Positions 46,999 to 56,753 of a DNA stretch of 64,000 nucleotides are shown piece after piece (positions within the stretch are counted from its first letter, which is position 1; every line of letters starts with the position of its first letter). The notes beneath the pieces were generated by a model. That model did no database searches and was not told the DNA's origin. It saw only the letters and a program-made list of their open reading frames with translations. This DNA is from Xanthomonas hyacinthi (GTDB lineage Bacteria; Pseudomonadota; Gammaproteobacteria; Xanthomonadales; Xanthomonadaceae). Both the position numbers and the translations under genes were made by a program. The stretch is from NCBI RefSeq assembly GCF_009769165.1, contig NZ_CP043476.1, positions 2,425,001 to 2,489,000 of the forward strand, written 5' to 3'.

Positions 46999-48757
46999 TG
47001 GTGACCTTGCGTGGGCGCACTTCCACCGGCTTCCAGCCTTGCGCGTCCTGCGCGGTGCGGCGCGCGGCCAGTTCGGCGTCGTCGACCAGCAGGTCGATGC
47101 GGCGGTTGGGGATGTCGATCAGGATCCTGTCGCCGTCGCGGACCAGGCCGATGGCACCGCCGGCGGCCGCTTCCGGCGAGGCGTGGCCGATCGACAGGCC
47201 GGAGGTGCCGCCGGAGAAGCGGCCGTCGGTGAGCAGGGCGCATTGCTTGCCCAGGCCCTTGGACTTCAGATACGAGGTGGGGTACAGCATCTCCTGCATG
47301 CCGGGGCCGCCCTTGGGGCCTTCGTAGCGGATCACCACCACGTCGCCGGCCTTCACTTCGTCGGCGAGGATGCCCTTGACCGCCGAATCCTGGCTCTCGA
47401 ACACCTTGGCGTTGCCTTCGAACACGTGGATCGATTCGTCCACACCGGCGGTCTTGACCACGCAGCCGTCGAGGGCGATGTTGCCGTACAGCACCGCCAG
47501 CCCGCCTTCCTGCGAGTAGGCATGGGCGACGTCGCGGATGCAGCCGGCTTGGCGGTCGGCGTCCAGGGTCGGCCAGCGCGTGGCCTGGCTGAAGGCGATC
47601 TGGGTCGGGATGCCGGCCGGGCCGGCCTTGTAGAAGGTGTGCACGGCGTCGTCGTCGGTCTGGGTGATGTCCCACTGCGCGATGGCGTCGGCGAGGGTGC
47701 GGCTGTGCACGGTGGCCTGCTCGGTATGCAGCAGGCCGCCGCGCGCCAGTTCGCCGAGGATGGCGAGGATGCCGCCGGCGCGGTGCACGTCCTCGATGTG
47801 GTACTTCTGGATGTTCGGCGCGACCTTGCACAGCTGCGGCACGTGCCGCGACAGGCGGTCGATGTCGCGCAGGGTGAACGGCACTTCGCCTTCCTGCGCG
47901 GCGGCGAGCAGGTGCAGGATGGTGTTGGTGGAGCCGCCCATCGCGATGTCCAGGGTCATCGCGTTCTCGAACGCTGCGAAGGTGGCGATGCCGCGCGGCA
48001 GCGCGGTGGGGTCTTCGGCGCCGTACCAGCGGTGGCACAGTTCCACCGCGGTGCGCCCGGCCTTCAGGAACAGCTGTTCGCGGTCGGCATGGGTGGCGAC
48101 CACGGTGCCGTTGCCGGGCAGGGCCAGGCCCAGCGCTTCGGTCAGGCAGTTCATCGAATTGGCGGTGAACATGCCCGAGCACGAGCCGCAGGTGGGGCAG
48201 GCGCTGCGTTCGAAGGCGGCGACCTTTTCGTCGGAGGCGGTGGGGTCGGCGGCGATCACCATCGCGTCGATCAGGTCCAGGTTGTGGTCGGCGAGCTTGG
48301 TCTTGCCCGCTTCCATCGGCCCGCCGGACACGAACACGGTGGGGATGTTGAGGCGCAGCGCGGCCATCAGCATGCCGGGGGTGATCTTGTCGCAATTGGA
48401 GATGCACACCAGCGCATCGGCGCAGTGCGCGTTGACCATGTACTCCACCGAGTCGGCGATGATCTCGCGGCTGGGCAGCGAATACAGCATGCCGTCGTGG
48501 CCCATGGCGATGCCGTCGTCCACGGCGATGGTGTCGAATTCCTTGGCCACGCCGCCGACGCGCTCGATCTCGCGCGCGACCAGCTGGCCCAGATCCTTCA
48601 GGTGCACGTGGCCGGGCACGAACTGGGTGAAGGAATTGGCGATGGCGATGATCGGCTTGTGGAAGTCGGCATCCTGCATGCCGGTGGCGCGCCACAGCGC
48701 GCGTGCGCCGGCCATGTTGCGGCCGTGGGTGGAGGTCTTGGAGCGATAGTCGGGCAT
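46919..48757 (-). CDS. ilvD: Dihydroxy-acid dehydratase
   Basis: A 612-residue iron-sulfur enzyme of valine, leucine and isoleucine synthesis that dehydrates 2,3-dihydroxy-3-methyl(iso)valerate. It begins [19 protein letters not shown]. It has the cluster cysteines in CISNCDK and [19 protein letters not shown], the carbamylated-lysine region, and [16 protein letters not shown] with the catalytic Ser near the end. Length and ends match IlvD of the long proteobacterial type. The start ATG at 48757 fits the conserved N-terminus. Its 3' end is duplicated 5.7 kb away at 41241. Confidence 0.97.
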   Translation of the reverse strand: MPDYRSKTSTHGRNMAGARALWRATGMQDADFHKPIIAIANSFTQFVPGHVHLKDLGQLVAREIERVGGVAKEFDTIAVDDGIAMGHDGMLYSLPSREIIADSVEYMVNAHCADALVCISNCDKITPGMLMAALRLNIPTVFVSGGPMEAGKTKLADHNLDLIDAMVIAADPTASDEKVAAFERSACPTCGSCSGMFTANSMNCLTEALGLALPGNGTVVATHADREQLFLKAGRTAVELCHRWYGAEDPTALPRGIATFAAFENAMTLDIAMGGSTNTILHLLAAAQEGEVPFTLRDIDRLSRHVPQLCKVAPNIQKYHIEDVHRAGGILAILGELARGGLLHTEQATVHSRTLADAIAQWDITQTDDDAVHTFYKAGPAGIPTQIAFSQATRWPTLDADRQAGCIRDVAHAYSQEGGLAVLYGNIALDGCVVKTAGVDESIHVFEGNAKVFESQDSAVKGILADEVKAGDVVVIRYEGPKGGPGMQEMLYPTSYLKSKGLGKQCALLTDGRFSGGTSGLSIGHASPEAAAGGAIGLVRDGDRILIDIPNRRIDLLVDDAELAARRTAQDAQGWKPVEVRPRKVTTALKAYALLATSADKGAVRDKAMLDG

Positions 48758-49237
48758 GGGGATGTCGTGCGGTCGGAAGGCGGGCGGAGTGCTGGCGGAA
48801 GCGGGCGGCTCGGTGGGTCGCAAAGGGTTGCATTCGCAACCTTTTGCGCCGCACGCAGGGCCATTGGCCACGTTATCACGCGGCCTGTGCGGTTGCGCTT
48901 GTCGGCGATGAACCGGTGCTTTACGCGCGTCGCGCGGAAGCCGCCGCGCTGCGCGCTCTGGCGAGAGACGATGCGCAGCAATGGGCCTGCGCGGTGCCGG
49001 CGATTTCCGTCCCGCGGCGGCAACCAGGCATCGTCGCGTGCTGTGGTCCGCGAGGAAGGAAACCGATGACGCGATCCAAGAAGGCCGCGCTGCTGCGGAT
49101 GGGCACGCGCCGCAGCTGTTGACCGCCTGCGAACGCGAGGTCAAGACCCAGGAAGGGCGGTACACCTCTGCGCGCTGACTGCAGCGATTGAAAGACGAGC
49201 GCAGCGCGGGCGATGCGGATCGAAGCAGGGCGCCACG
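48758..49237. other. Gene-poor region upstream of ilvD
   Basis: 480 bases with no convincing gene. A hairpin GGTTGC-ATTC-GCAACC at 48826-48841 lies about 70 bases ahead of ilvD and could be an operator or leader structure. The short readings on the plus strand from 48703 and 48981 lack protein-like composition or a family match and may be remnants. Confidence 0.4.
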
Positions 49238-50536
49238 CTACAACAATCCATCGCGCTTGACCGCGAGATAGCGTTCCACCAGCGCGCCCGGCAGTTCCTC
49301 GCCGGTGACGTCGAGCACCATCACGCCGTGGCTGCGCAGCGCGTCGTGGGCGTCGCCGCGTTGTTGCAGATACCGCGCCACCGCGCCGGCCTGCACGGCT
49401 TGCTGCAGGTCGTGCACGTCCTGGCTCAGCGCCTGGTCCAACGCACGCTCGCGCAGGCTGGCCACGCACACCAGGTGCCGGCGCTGCAGCAGCCGCACCG
49501 CGGCGAGCAGGTCCTCGATGTCTTCGTCGCGCACGTTGCTGACCAGCATCACCAGCGAACGCCGGCGCTGGCGCAGCGACAGTTCGGTGGCCGCGGCCAG
49601 GTAGTCGGTGGCCACCGCCTGCGGCTGCAGGTCGTAGCTGGCGCGCAGCAGCGCATCGACGGTGCCCATGCCGCGCTGCGGCGCGACCCAGCGCGCATCG
49701 CCGCCGCTGGCCATCAGGCCCACCGCATCGCCCTGGCGCAGCGCCAGGTACGACACCACCAGCGCGGCGTTGAGCACGTGGTCGAAATGCGACAGGCCGC
49801 TTTCGCTGGCCAGCATCCGCCGCCCGGTGTCGATCAGCATCAGCAACTGTTGGTTCTTCTCGTCCTGGTATTCGCGCGAGATCAGCTTGCGCGCGCGCGA
49901 GGTGGCCTTCCAGTCGATCTGGCGCAGGCTGTCGCCAACGCGGTATTCGCGCATCTGGTGGAAGTCGGTGCCTTCGCCGCGGCGCCGCTTCAGGTGCGCG
50001 CCGACCAGCCGCGAGGCCTGTTCGGCGCTGAACAGGGCGAAGCGGGTCAGCGGCGCGAAGTTCGGATACACGCGCACGGTCTGCGCCGCGCCGGCCACGC
50101 GCCGCTGCCGCCACAGGCGCCAGGCCGAGTGCAGGCGCAGGTGCGTGCCGGGGAAGTCGAAGCGGCCGCGCGCGGTCGGGCGCAGCCGGTAAGTGAGGTG
50201 GGTTTCGCTGGCCGCGCGCAGCGTGACGCGCCGCGGCAGGCCCTGCATCCACCAGCCGCTGGGCACCAGGTCGAACACGTCCAGCGTCTGCCGCTGCGCG
50301 CTGTCGATGCGCAGCCCAGCCTCGCGTTCCAGGCCCAGCGGCAAGGCCTCGGGCAGTTCGCGGCGCAGCTGCGGGGTGGGGCTGCGCCACAGCCGCCATG
50401 CATCGATCGCGGCGACCACGCCGATCGCCGCACCCAGCGCCTGCCACGACCACAGTGGCAGGAACGCCAGCGCCGTGGCCAGGCCGCACAGCGCCCACAG
50501 GCCGAGCAGGGCGAGCAGGAGCGGGGCGGGTCTCAT
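49238..50536 (-). CDS. DUF58 domain protein
   Basis: A 432-residue protein with two N-terminal membrane spans (about residues 5-45), a beta-rich segment with LTYRLRPTARGRFDF, and the DUF58 signature GEGTDFHQMREYRVGDSLRQ followed by IDWKATSRARKL. A vWA-like domain with a MIDTGRRM metal-site-like motif follows. DUF58 proteins accompany MoxR ATPases and are thought to be their vWA-type partners. Here it is the last gene of the MoxR operon, separated from moxR by an inverted-repeat element. Confidence 0.92.
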   Translation of the reverse strand: MRPAPLLLALLGLWALCGLATALAFLPLWSWQALGAAIGVVAAIDAWRLWRSPTPQLRRELPEALPLGLEREAGLRIDSAQRQTLDVFDLVPSGWWMQGLPRRVTLRAASETHLTYRLRPTARGRFDFPGTHLRLHSAWRLWRQRRVAGAAQTVRVYPNFAPLTRFALFSAEQASRLVGAHLKRRRGEGTDFHQMREYRVGDSLRQIDWKATSRARKLISREYQDEKNQQLLMLIDTGRRMLASESGLSHFDHVLNAALVVSYLALRQGDAVGLMASGGDARWVAPQRGMGTVDALLRASYDLQPQAVATDYLAAATELSLRQRRRSLVMLVSNVRDEDIEDLLAAVRLLQRRHLVCVASLRERALDQALSQDVHDLQQAVQAGAVARYLQQRGDAHDALRSHGVMVLDVTGEELPGALVERYLAVKRDGLL

Positions 50537-50546
50537 GGGTGAGTGG

Positions 50547-50689
50547 CCGGGAATGGGGAATCGGGAATGGGGAATCGCAACAGCGCGGCGCGTGCACTCA
50601 AGGCCGCACTGGCAGCCGTCCGGATGCGATCGGGCAATGCCGGCATTGCGGGCTTTTCCGATTCCCCATTCCCGATTCCCCATTCCCGG
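50547..50689. repeat. Inverted-repeat element with perfect 31-bp arms
   Basis: The arms at 50547-50577 and 50659-50689 are exact complements (CCGGGAATGGGGAATCGGGA start) and enclose 81 bases without a gene. It lies inside an operon between moxR and the DUF58 gene. Related arms at 10954-11041 enclose a shorter core, which suggests a non-autonomous mobile palindrome. Confidence 0.8.
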
Positions 50690-50690
50690 C

Positions 50691-51683
50691 TCATTTCCGC
50701 GGCGCCTCCACCTTCGCCAGCAGCGCGCCCAGCGCGTCGTCGGCGCGCTGGCCTTCGATCTGCAGTTCCGGGGCCAGGGCGATGCGGTGGCGCAGCGCCG
50801 GCTTGGCGATGTCGCGGATGTCGTCGGGGGTGACGAAGTCGCGGCCGGACAGCACCGCCTGCGCGCGCGCGGCGCGGATCAGCGCGATGCTGCCGCGCGG
50901 GCCGGCGCCGAGCGCGATGCCCGGCCAGCGGCGGGTGGCGGCGACGATGCGCACCGCGTAGTCGATCACCTGCGGGTCCACCGCGATCGCCGCGGTGCCC
51001 AGCTGCATCGCCACCACGTCGGCGGCGCTGAGCACGCGCGGCACCTGCGACAGGTCGAAGTCGCCGGCGCTGCGCCCGGTGGTGACCGCTTCCACCATCC
51101 GCTTCTCGTCTTCGAGCTGCGGATAGTCGATCAGGATCTTCAGCAGGAAGCGGTCCAGCTGCGCTTCCGGCAGCGGATAGGTGCCTTCCTGCTCGACCGG
51201 ATTCTGCGTGGCCAGGGCCAGGAACGGCGGCGCCAGCGGGAAGGCCTTGCCCTCGATGGTGACCTGGCCTTCCTGCATCACCTCCAGCAGCGCCGACTGG
51301 GTCTTGGCCGGGGCGCGGTTGATCTCGTCGGCGAGCAGCAGGTGGGTGAACACCGGCCCGCGGCGGATCTTGAAGCTCTCGGTCTTGGGGTCGTATACGG
51401 CATGGCCGCTGACGTCGCTGGGCATCAGGTCGGGAGTGAACTGCACGCGCGCGTAGTTCAGTTCCAGCGCCTGCGCCAGCGCGCGCACCAGCAGGGTCTT
51501 GCCCAGCCCGGGCACGCCTTCGATCAGCACGTGGCCGCCGGCCAGCAGCGCGATCAGGATCTGCTCGAGCACCTCCGGCTGGCCGATGAAGGCCTGGCCG
51601 ACGGCGTCGCGGATCGCCTCGACGCGTTCGATCAGGGCGGGGCCGGTGAGGGGGGCGACGGATTCGGCGGGGGCGGTGGTCAT
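50691..51683 (-). CDS. MoxR family AAA+ ATPase
   Basis: A 330-residue AAA_3 ATPase with Walker A GVPGLGKT, the RVQFTPDLMPSDVSG segment, Walker B LLLADEINRAPAKTQSALLE, the sensor TQNPVEQEGTYPLPEAQLDR and the C-terminal AAA lid with GPRGSIALIRAARAQA. MoxR ATPases act as chaperones that mature or remodel envelope and metal enzymes with vWA partners. The start codon overlaps the preceding stop (ATGA, 51683-51680). Full length, core of the operon. Confidence 0.95.
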   Translation of the reverse strand: MTTAPAESVAPLTGPALIERVEAIRDAVGQAFIGQPEVLEQILIALLAGGHVLIEGVPGLGKTLLVRALAQALELNYARVQFTPDLMPSDVSGHAVYDPKTESFKIRRGPVFTHLLLADEINRAPAKTQSALLEVMQEGQVTIEGKAFPLAPPFLALATQNPVEQEGTYPLPEAQLDRFLLKILIDYPQLEDEKRMVEAVTTGRSAGDFDLSQVPRVLSAADVVAMQLGTAAIAVDPQVIDYAVRIVAATRRWPGIALGAGPRGSIALIRAARAQAVLSGRDFVTPDDIRDIAKPALRHRIALAPELQIEGQRADDALGALLAKVEAPRK

Positions 51684-52861
51684 AACTGGTTTCTCATCTG
51701 GACGAGGAGGCGAATGCGATCGCGGAAGGCGGCGTGTTGCTTGGGCGCTGGCGCTTGCAGCGTCTGTTCGACCTGGGCCGGCGACAGGTTCAGGCGCTCG
51801 GCGATGGCCGCGGCCTGCGCAGCGCCCTGCAGCGCCGCGGCCAGCGGCGCACGGCGCCGCAGCCGGGTCAGGAACGCCTGGCGCATCGCCGTGTACAGCA
51901 ACGCGGCCTTGCCGTAGCGGAACAGGTGTTCGCCGCTGGCGCGCACGTGTTCCAGCAGCGAGCGGCGGTCGCCGGCCGGCGAGGCCAGCAGCGGGCCGAA
52001 GCGCTGCGTGCGCGACCACAACCAGGCCAGCAGCATCAGCAGCGCCGGCAGCCAGGCCGGCCAGCCGCGGGTGAACAGCGTGCGCCACAGCGACGGCAGC
52101 TCGGCGGAGTAGATCAGGTAGACGGTGCCGTGGCCGTAGTTGGGCGCCAGGATCTGCCGCGCCAGCAGGCGATGCGGTACGTCGCGCAGGCCGCCGCTCG
52201 GCGGGGCGGGCGGCGCGTCCAGCGCGTCGTCGCGCAAGCGGTCGCCGCCGTTGCTGCCGTTCTCGAGGAAATCCATTTCCGCCAGCAGGTCCACGTTGCC
52301 GTCGCCGTACGGCAGGCGCGCGTAGGCGTAGTCCTCGCTGCTGCCCCACAGATTGCTCGCCGCGTCCTCGTCGATCTGGAAACGGCGGCCGTTGCAGAAC
52401 TCGCTGTGCTCGGGCTGTCCGGGAATGGCCAGCTTCAGGCAGTCGTCCGGCTTGCCTTTTTCGAGGTCGACATCGAGCGCATCGAAGATCGGCAGCTTGG
52501 CCTTGTCGTCGTCGGTAGCCGGCGTGCGCAGGATCAGGTGGCCGCCGCGCTCGACCCAGGCCAGCAGCGCATCGCTGTCGGGCTTGCCCAGCGCGCGCGG
52601 GTCGCCGAACAGCAGCACGCTGTCGTGCGGCTGCAGGCGCATCGCCGCCAGGTCCAGGCGCTGCCGCGATTCGGCGCGCACGCCGTCGGCGCGCAGGGTC
52701 TGGCGCAATGCGTACAGCGGGTTGTACGCCGCCTCGCCGCGCGGCGGCAGTGCCAGCTCGCGCCCGGCGCGTTCGTAGCGGCCCAGGAACCAGGCCGCCA
52801 GCACGCTGGTCACCAGCAGCCCGAGCAGGAAGATCAGCGCATTGCGGGTGCCGCTGTTCAT
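51680..52861 (-). CDS. DUF4350 domain membrane protein
   Basis: A 393-residue protein with one N-terminal span (about 8-27), an extracytoplasmic domain with ESRQRLDLAAMRLQPHDSVL and AWVERGGHLILRTP (the GATase-like DUF4350 fold), and a second span near residue 270 (LPALLMLLAWLWS). A cytosolic helical tail contains EHLFRYGKAALLYTAMRQAF. The function is unknown; the gene is routinely found in MoxR operons. Starts and stops overlap both neighbours by four bases. Confidence 0.88.
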   Translation of the reverse strand: MNSGTRNALIFLLGLLVTSVLAAWFLGRYERAGRELALPPRGEAAYNPLYALRQTLRADGVRAESRQRLDLAAMRLQPHDSVLLFGDPRALGKPDSDALLAWVERGGHLILRTPATDDDKAKLPIFDALDVDLEKGKPDDCLKLAIPGQPEHSEFCNGRRFQIDEDAASNLWGSSEDYAYARLPYGDGNVDLLAEMDFLENGSNGGDRLRDDALDAPPAPPSGGLRDVPHRLLARQILAPNYGHGTVYLIYSAELPSLWRTLFTRGWPAWLPALLMLLAWLWSRTQRFGPLLASPAGDRRSLLEHVRASGEHLFRYGKAALLYTAMRQAFLTRLRRRAPLAAALQGAAQAAAIAERLNLSPAQVEQTLQAPAPKQHAAFRDRIRLLVQMRNQL

Positions 52862-54435
52862 GCGCGCCACCGGTACTGCTGCTGCAGCTCGTCGAGCAGG
52901 CCGGCGAAGGCGGCGTCGTCGGGCAGGCGCCCGGCGTAGGCGGCGTATTGCCAGGTGCGCACCATGCGTGCGAACAGGCTGCGGTCGGCTTCTTCCGGCA
53001 GGCGTTTGGAGGCACGCAGGCATTGCGCTTCGGTGGCGCCGGGCGGCAGCACCAGGTGGGCGCGTTCGCACACGGTCGCCACGCTGGCGCGGTATAGCAG
53101 CGCCAGCGCGCCGCGCTGCCGGCCCTCGCGCCACAGCCGGCGCGCGATGGTGGCGACGTCGTCCGGCAGCGGCGCGGCGCTCAGCACCGGCGCATGCGCC
53201 ACCGGCGTTTCGACCGCGGCACGCTGGCGCAGGCTGCCGCGCATCCACGGCAGCCAGTGCCTGGCGGTCAGCAGCAGGACCAGCACCAGCATGCCGGCCA
53301 GCAGCCACATGCCCCATTCGCCGACGAACGCGAACACCGCCGCCACGCTCGCCAGCACGCCCTTGCCGAAGCGCAGATCGGTCTTGGCGGGATCGGGCTT
53401 CTTCTCGTCGTCGTCGTTGCGGTCGCGCTTCTTCCAGTAGCCGATGCTGCGCTTGCCCGACAGCAACGGATCGGCGTAGGCGCGATCTGCCGCGCGATCG
53501 AAGCGCGCGTCGGCGGCGGGCACGGTGTCGAAGACATCGTCGAGCGCGACCGGCTCGGGGCGCGCATGCGGCGCGGCCGCGACGGCGTTGTCGTCGGCGC
53601 CCGGCGCCGCGGTTTGCGCGCGCAGCGCCGCGCCCGGTGCGCCGAGCAGGAGCACGGCCAGCAGCAGCGGCGCGGTGCCGACCAGCCGCTCGCGCAGCCG
53701 GCGCAGCGCCATTTCCACGTCCCAGGCTTCGAGCTCGGTGCGGCGGTTGAGGTACAGGCCGAAGCCGGCGCCGACGAAGAACGGTTCGATCAGCGTCATC
53801 GCCAGCCAGCCGAAGGCGTTCAGGCCGATGTCGGCCCACACCGGGTTCTCCTCGCCGATCAGCGCCCAGGCCGCGCGCAGCGTTTCCGGCAGCAGCTCCA
53901 CCGGCACGAACATCAGGATCGCGGCGATGCAGGCCAGGCACAGCATCGCCTCGAAATGCCAGCACACGCTGGCCAGCAGCAGCGCGTGTCCGTACACCGC
54001 CCCGCCCAGGCTGCGGCGGCGCTGCCGCTGCTGCTCGGCGCTGGCGCCTTCGAGCAGTTCCAGCGGCATGAACACGCTGCGCGCCGGACTCAGCCGGCGC
54101 CAGGTCAGGTAGCCGAACAGCGTGCCCCAGCCCCAGCCCCATTGCGCGCGCAGCGTGTCGCGCACGCGCGGCACGTCGCCGAACACGCCGCGCGCGATCA
54201 CGAACAGCGCGATCCGGTCCAGCACCGGCTTCAGCCACCACAGCGCCAGGCTGGCCAGCCAAAGTTGGTCGATCGCCCAGGCGCCGAGATTGAGCAGCGC
54301 GAACAGCGGCACGGTGAACAGCAGCCACGGTTTCCAGATCGCGCCGGCATGGCGGCGCACCAGCGCGCTGCCCAGCTCCATCGTCTCCCAGGCCGAGCGC
54401 GCGCGCAGCACCACGTCCAGCCGCTCAATCCGCAT
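52858..54435 (-). CDS. DUF4129 domain membrane protein
   Basis: A 525-residue protein. The N-terminal half has about five membrane spans (LFTVPLFALLNLGAWAI, CLACIAAILMFVPVELL and others). A loop rich in Ala/Asp (about 265-345) comes next, then another span (WLLAGMLVLVLLLTA). The C-terminal cytosolic DUF4129 domain has RRLWREGRQRGALALLYRA and MVRTWQYAAYAGRLPDDAAF. This domain is shared with transglutaminase-linked proteins. The start at 54435 overlaps the SpoIIM-like gene by 11 bases. Confidence 0.88.
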   Translation of the reverse strand: MRIERLDVVLRARSAWETMELGSALVRRHAGAIWKPWLLFTVPLFALLNLGAWAIDQLWLASLALWWLKPVLDRIALFVIARGVFGDVPRVRDTLRAQWGWGWGTLFGYLTWRRLSPARSVFMPLELLEGASAEQQRQRRRSLGGAVYGHALLLASVCWHFEAMLCLACIAAILMFVPVELLPETLRAAWALIGEENPVWADIGLNAFGWLAMTLIEPFFVGAGFGLYLNRRTELEAWDVEMALRRLRERLVGTAPLLLAVLLLGAPGAALRAQTAAPGADDNAVAAAPHARPEPVALDDVFDTVPAADARFDRAADRAYADPLLSGKRSIGYWKKRDRNDDDEKKPDPAKTDLRFGKGVLASVAAVFAFVGEWGMWLLAGMLVLVLLLTARHWLPWMRGSLRQRAAVETPVAHAPVLSAAPLPDDVATIARRLWREGRQRGALALLYRASVATVCERAHLVLPPGATEAQCLRASKRLPEEADRSLFARMVRTWQYAAYAGRLPDDAAFAGLLDELQQQYRWRA

Positions 54436-55438
54436 CGCCGGCCTCCGCGGTGCCGCGTCCGCCGCGCCACAGCCACACCAGCACCAGCGTCCACAGCAGG
54501 CCGGACACGCCGTACTTCACCGCCGCCGGCAACGCGCTGATCGAGGACCAGAACGCCTCGATGAAGGCGGCGACCAGCAGCATCGCCGCCACGCCCAGGC
54601 ATAGCCTGGCGCCGATGATGCCGCCTTCGACCAAGGCATCGATGCGCCGGCGCCGGCCCGGCGCCAGCAGCTTCAGGCCCAGCTGCAGGCCGGCGCCGCC
54701 GGCGATCACGATCGCGGTCAGCTCGAACGGCGCATGCCCGGCGACGAAGCGCCAGAACGTGACCCCGTAACCGATCTGGTGCAGGTGCCCGGCCACCGCG
54801 CCGATGGTGACGCCGTTGAACAGCAGCACCAACACCGTGCCGAGCCCGGCCAGCAGGCCGCTGGCGAAGGTGCGCAGGCCGATGCTGATGTTGTGCATGA
54901 TGTAGTGGCCGAACATCTGCCAGTCGTCGCCGCTGTCGCGGCCGAGCTTGTGTGCGGTCGCGGCCGGGTCGTACATCCGCTCCATCTGCGCGACCTGCAG
55001 CGGATCCATCAGCCCGTGGATCAGTTCCGGCCGGTACTGCAGCAGCACGAAGATGGCGACCAGCGGTACCACGAACAGCGCCGTGGCCGCGGCCATGCAG
55101 CCGGCCTGGCTGCGCACCAGCTGCGGGAAATCGGCGAACAGGAACGCGGCCGCACGCCGCCAGCGCGGCCGCGGCGGCCGGTACAGCGCGGTGTGGCCCT
55201 GCTGCATCAGCTGCTGCAGGCGCGCAGTGACCAGCGGGCTGTAGCCGCGCTTGCGCGCCAGCGCCAGCTGCTGACACAGCCGCCGGTAGCGGGCCGGCAT
55301 GTCCTCGTCGGCGAGCCGTGCAGGGTCTGCGGCGGCGTCCGGCGCGTTCGCGGCGGGCTTGCGTCCATGCGTCTGCAGCCAGGTCTCGAAGGCCTGCCAC
55401 TCGTGCTGGTGGCGGGCGATGAACTGCTCCTGCCTCAT
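54425..55438 (-). CDS. SpoIIM-like (DUF95) membrane protein
   Basis: A 337-residue protein with a cytosolic helical N-terminus (RHQHEWQAFETWL, RYRRLCQQLALARKRGYS) and five or six spans. The stage II sporulation M-type block GHYIMHNISIGLRTFASGLL followed by GHAPFELTAIVIAGGAGLQL is conserved. Outside spore formers these proteins travel with RDD proteins and MoxR and have no known role. The start at 55438 overlaps the RDD stop as ATGA. Confidence 0.9.
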   Translation of the reverse strand: MRQEQFIARHQHEWQAFETWLQTHGRKPAANAPDAAADPARLADEDMPARYRRLCQQLALARKRGYSPLVTARLQQLMQQGHTALYRPPRPRWRRAAAFLFADFPQLVRSQAGCMAAATALFVVPLVAIFVLLQYRPELIHGLMDPLQVAQMERMYDPAATAHKLGRDSGDDWQMFGHYIMHNISIGLRTFASGLLAGLGTVLVLLFNGVTIGAVAGHLHQIGYGVTFWRFVAGHAPFELTAIVIAGGAGLQLGLKLLAPGRRRRIDALVEGGIIGARLCLGVAAMLLVAAFIEAFWSSISALPAAVKYGVSGLLWTLVLVWLWRGGRGTAEAGDAD

Positions 55439-56121
55439 CGCCGCCCCAGCAGCCAGTTGGCCATCGCATACAGCCGCAGCACGCCGGCCTGGCCGGGCGT
55501 CTGCGTCAACGGCAGCGCCAGCGTGGCCAGTTCCAGCTGCCGTGCCGGGGCCAGCCGCGGCGCGCGCTCGGCGAAGGCGATTAACGCCGCCTGCTCGGCC
55601 GGCAGCAGGCGGCGCGGCGGCGCCACGGCGCTGGCGATCGGCGGCAGCGCCGCCGCGTGGCGCGGCGCCTGGTGGATCACCAGGGTGCCGGCGACCATGT
55701 CGCCCAGGCGCCGCGCATGCGCGTCGAACAGGCAGGCGATCAGGCCGATGGCGTAGCCGAACGGCAGCATGTCCACGCTGCGCAGCAGGTTGCGGGTGAT
55801 CGCCGCCATCCACCCGGCCGGCGCGCCATCGCGCGCGACCACGCGCAGGCCCAGCGCCTTCTTGCCCAGGGTCTGCCCGAACCCGCCTTCGAGCACGATC
55901 GGGTAGGCCCAGAACACCAGGAACATCGCCACCAGGTACAGGCCCTGGCCGAAGCCGCCGAGCGCGCCGAGCAGCATGCCCATCACGGTCAGCACGCCGA
56001 AGCGCACCGCCAGGTCGATCAGCCAGGCCAGCGCGCGCGGCACCGCGCCGGCGGCCGGCAACTGCAGCGGCACGCCTTCGGGCGTGATCACTTCGCGGTA
56101 GGTGTCGAGCATGCCGCTCAT
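55435..56121 (-). CDS. RDD family membrane protein
   Basis: A 228-residue protein with an RDD domain: Arg-Asp-like pattern in RALAWLIDLAVRFGVL, a second span, the TLGKKALGLRVVARDG motif and RRLGDMVAGTLVIH. It is the first gene of the six-gene operon, and its stop overlaps the next start. RDD proteins are thought to be transporters or assembly factors. The C-terminal 70 residues are a helical extension (LPAEQAALIAFAERAP). Confidence 0.9.
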   Translation of the reverse strand: MSGMLDTYREVITPEGVPLQLPAAGAVPRALAWLIDLAVRFGVLTVMGMLLGALGGFGQGLYLVAMFLVFWAYPIVLEGGFGQTLGKKALGLRVVARDGAPAGWMAAITRNLLRSVDMLPFGYAIGLIACLFDAHARRLGDMVAGTLVIHQAPRHAAALPPIASAVAPPRRLLPAEQAALIAFAERAPRLAPARQLELATLALPLTQTPGQAGVLRLYAMANWLLGRR

Positions 56122-56345
56122 CGCCGGGTTGCGGCGCGGTGCGCCTGCGCGCCTGCGATGTGGGGCGGCCGTTCTTCCGGCCGGCCGGCTGCCTGTGGCG
56201 GCATGCGTGATCTCGACTGCGTCCTGCTCCGAACCGCGACTTTAGCCGGCGCGGCGCCAATTGCCCAGCCGCGCGCCGCTGCCGCGCCGATACGGAAGGT
56301 CGTTACGGCGCCGACCACGGCGTGGCCGGCGCGGCGTGCGGCCGA
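56122..56345. other. Upstream region of the RDD-MoxR operon
   Basis: 224 bases with no gene that I can support. The operon promoter should lie here, but no clear -35/-10 pair is visible. Confidence 0.4.
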
Positions 56346-56640
56346 CTCAACGCCGCGTGCCGCCGTCGCGTCTGCGCCCGGAGAACCGCTTGCCGATGCC
56401 GCCGGCCAGCGCCAGCAGCTTCCAGGCCTGGGCCGGGATCAGGCCGAGCGTGGCGAACAGGCCGGCCCTGGCCGCCAGAACGCCAGTTCGCGCGCCCAGC
56501 ACGGTTTCTTGGTCGCGGCGGCGTAGCGCGGCGGTACCGCCCAGCCGACCAGGTCCACGCTCTCGTCGCCGGCTTGCTTGCGCTGCGTGTTCTCCTCGCG
56601 GGTTTCCTTCTGCATGTCCGCGCGCAGTTCAGTGGCGTTC
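56346..56640 (-). pseudogene. DUF2167 family gene, 3' fragment with frameshift
   Basis: The minus strand reads MQKETREENTQRKQAGDE, then SVDLVGWAVPPRYAAATKK and WARELAF, the signature block of DUF2167 membrane proteins (VGWAxPPxYDxxxxxLxWAKELxF). After a frame change it continues as GLFATLGLIPAQAWKLLALA and ends KRFSGRRRDGGTRR at a stop at 56346, which fits the C-terminal membrane span and basic tail. Most of the gene upstream is missing. Confidence 0.75.
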
Positions 56641-56753
56641 CCAGGCCGCAGGCGCGCACCGTCGCGCAAAGCGCCACGCCGCGCCAGTCGCCGGCGGCGC
56701 GGCTGTTGCGGGTCCGCAGTCCCGGCTGCGTGCCCGCGGCGCGCCGGCAGCGC

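Noticed and set aside
47039..49069. A 676-codon plus-strand open frame opposite ilvD
   Set aside because: ilvD is complete and well conserved; the antisense product has no features.
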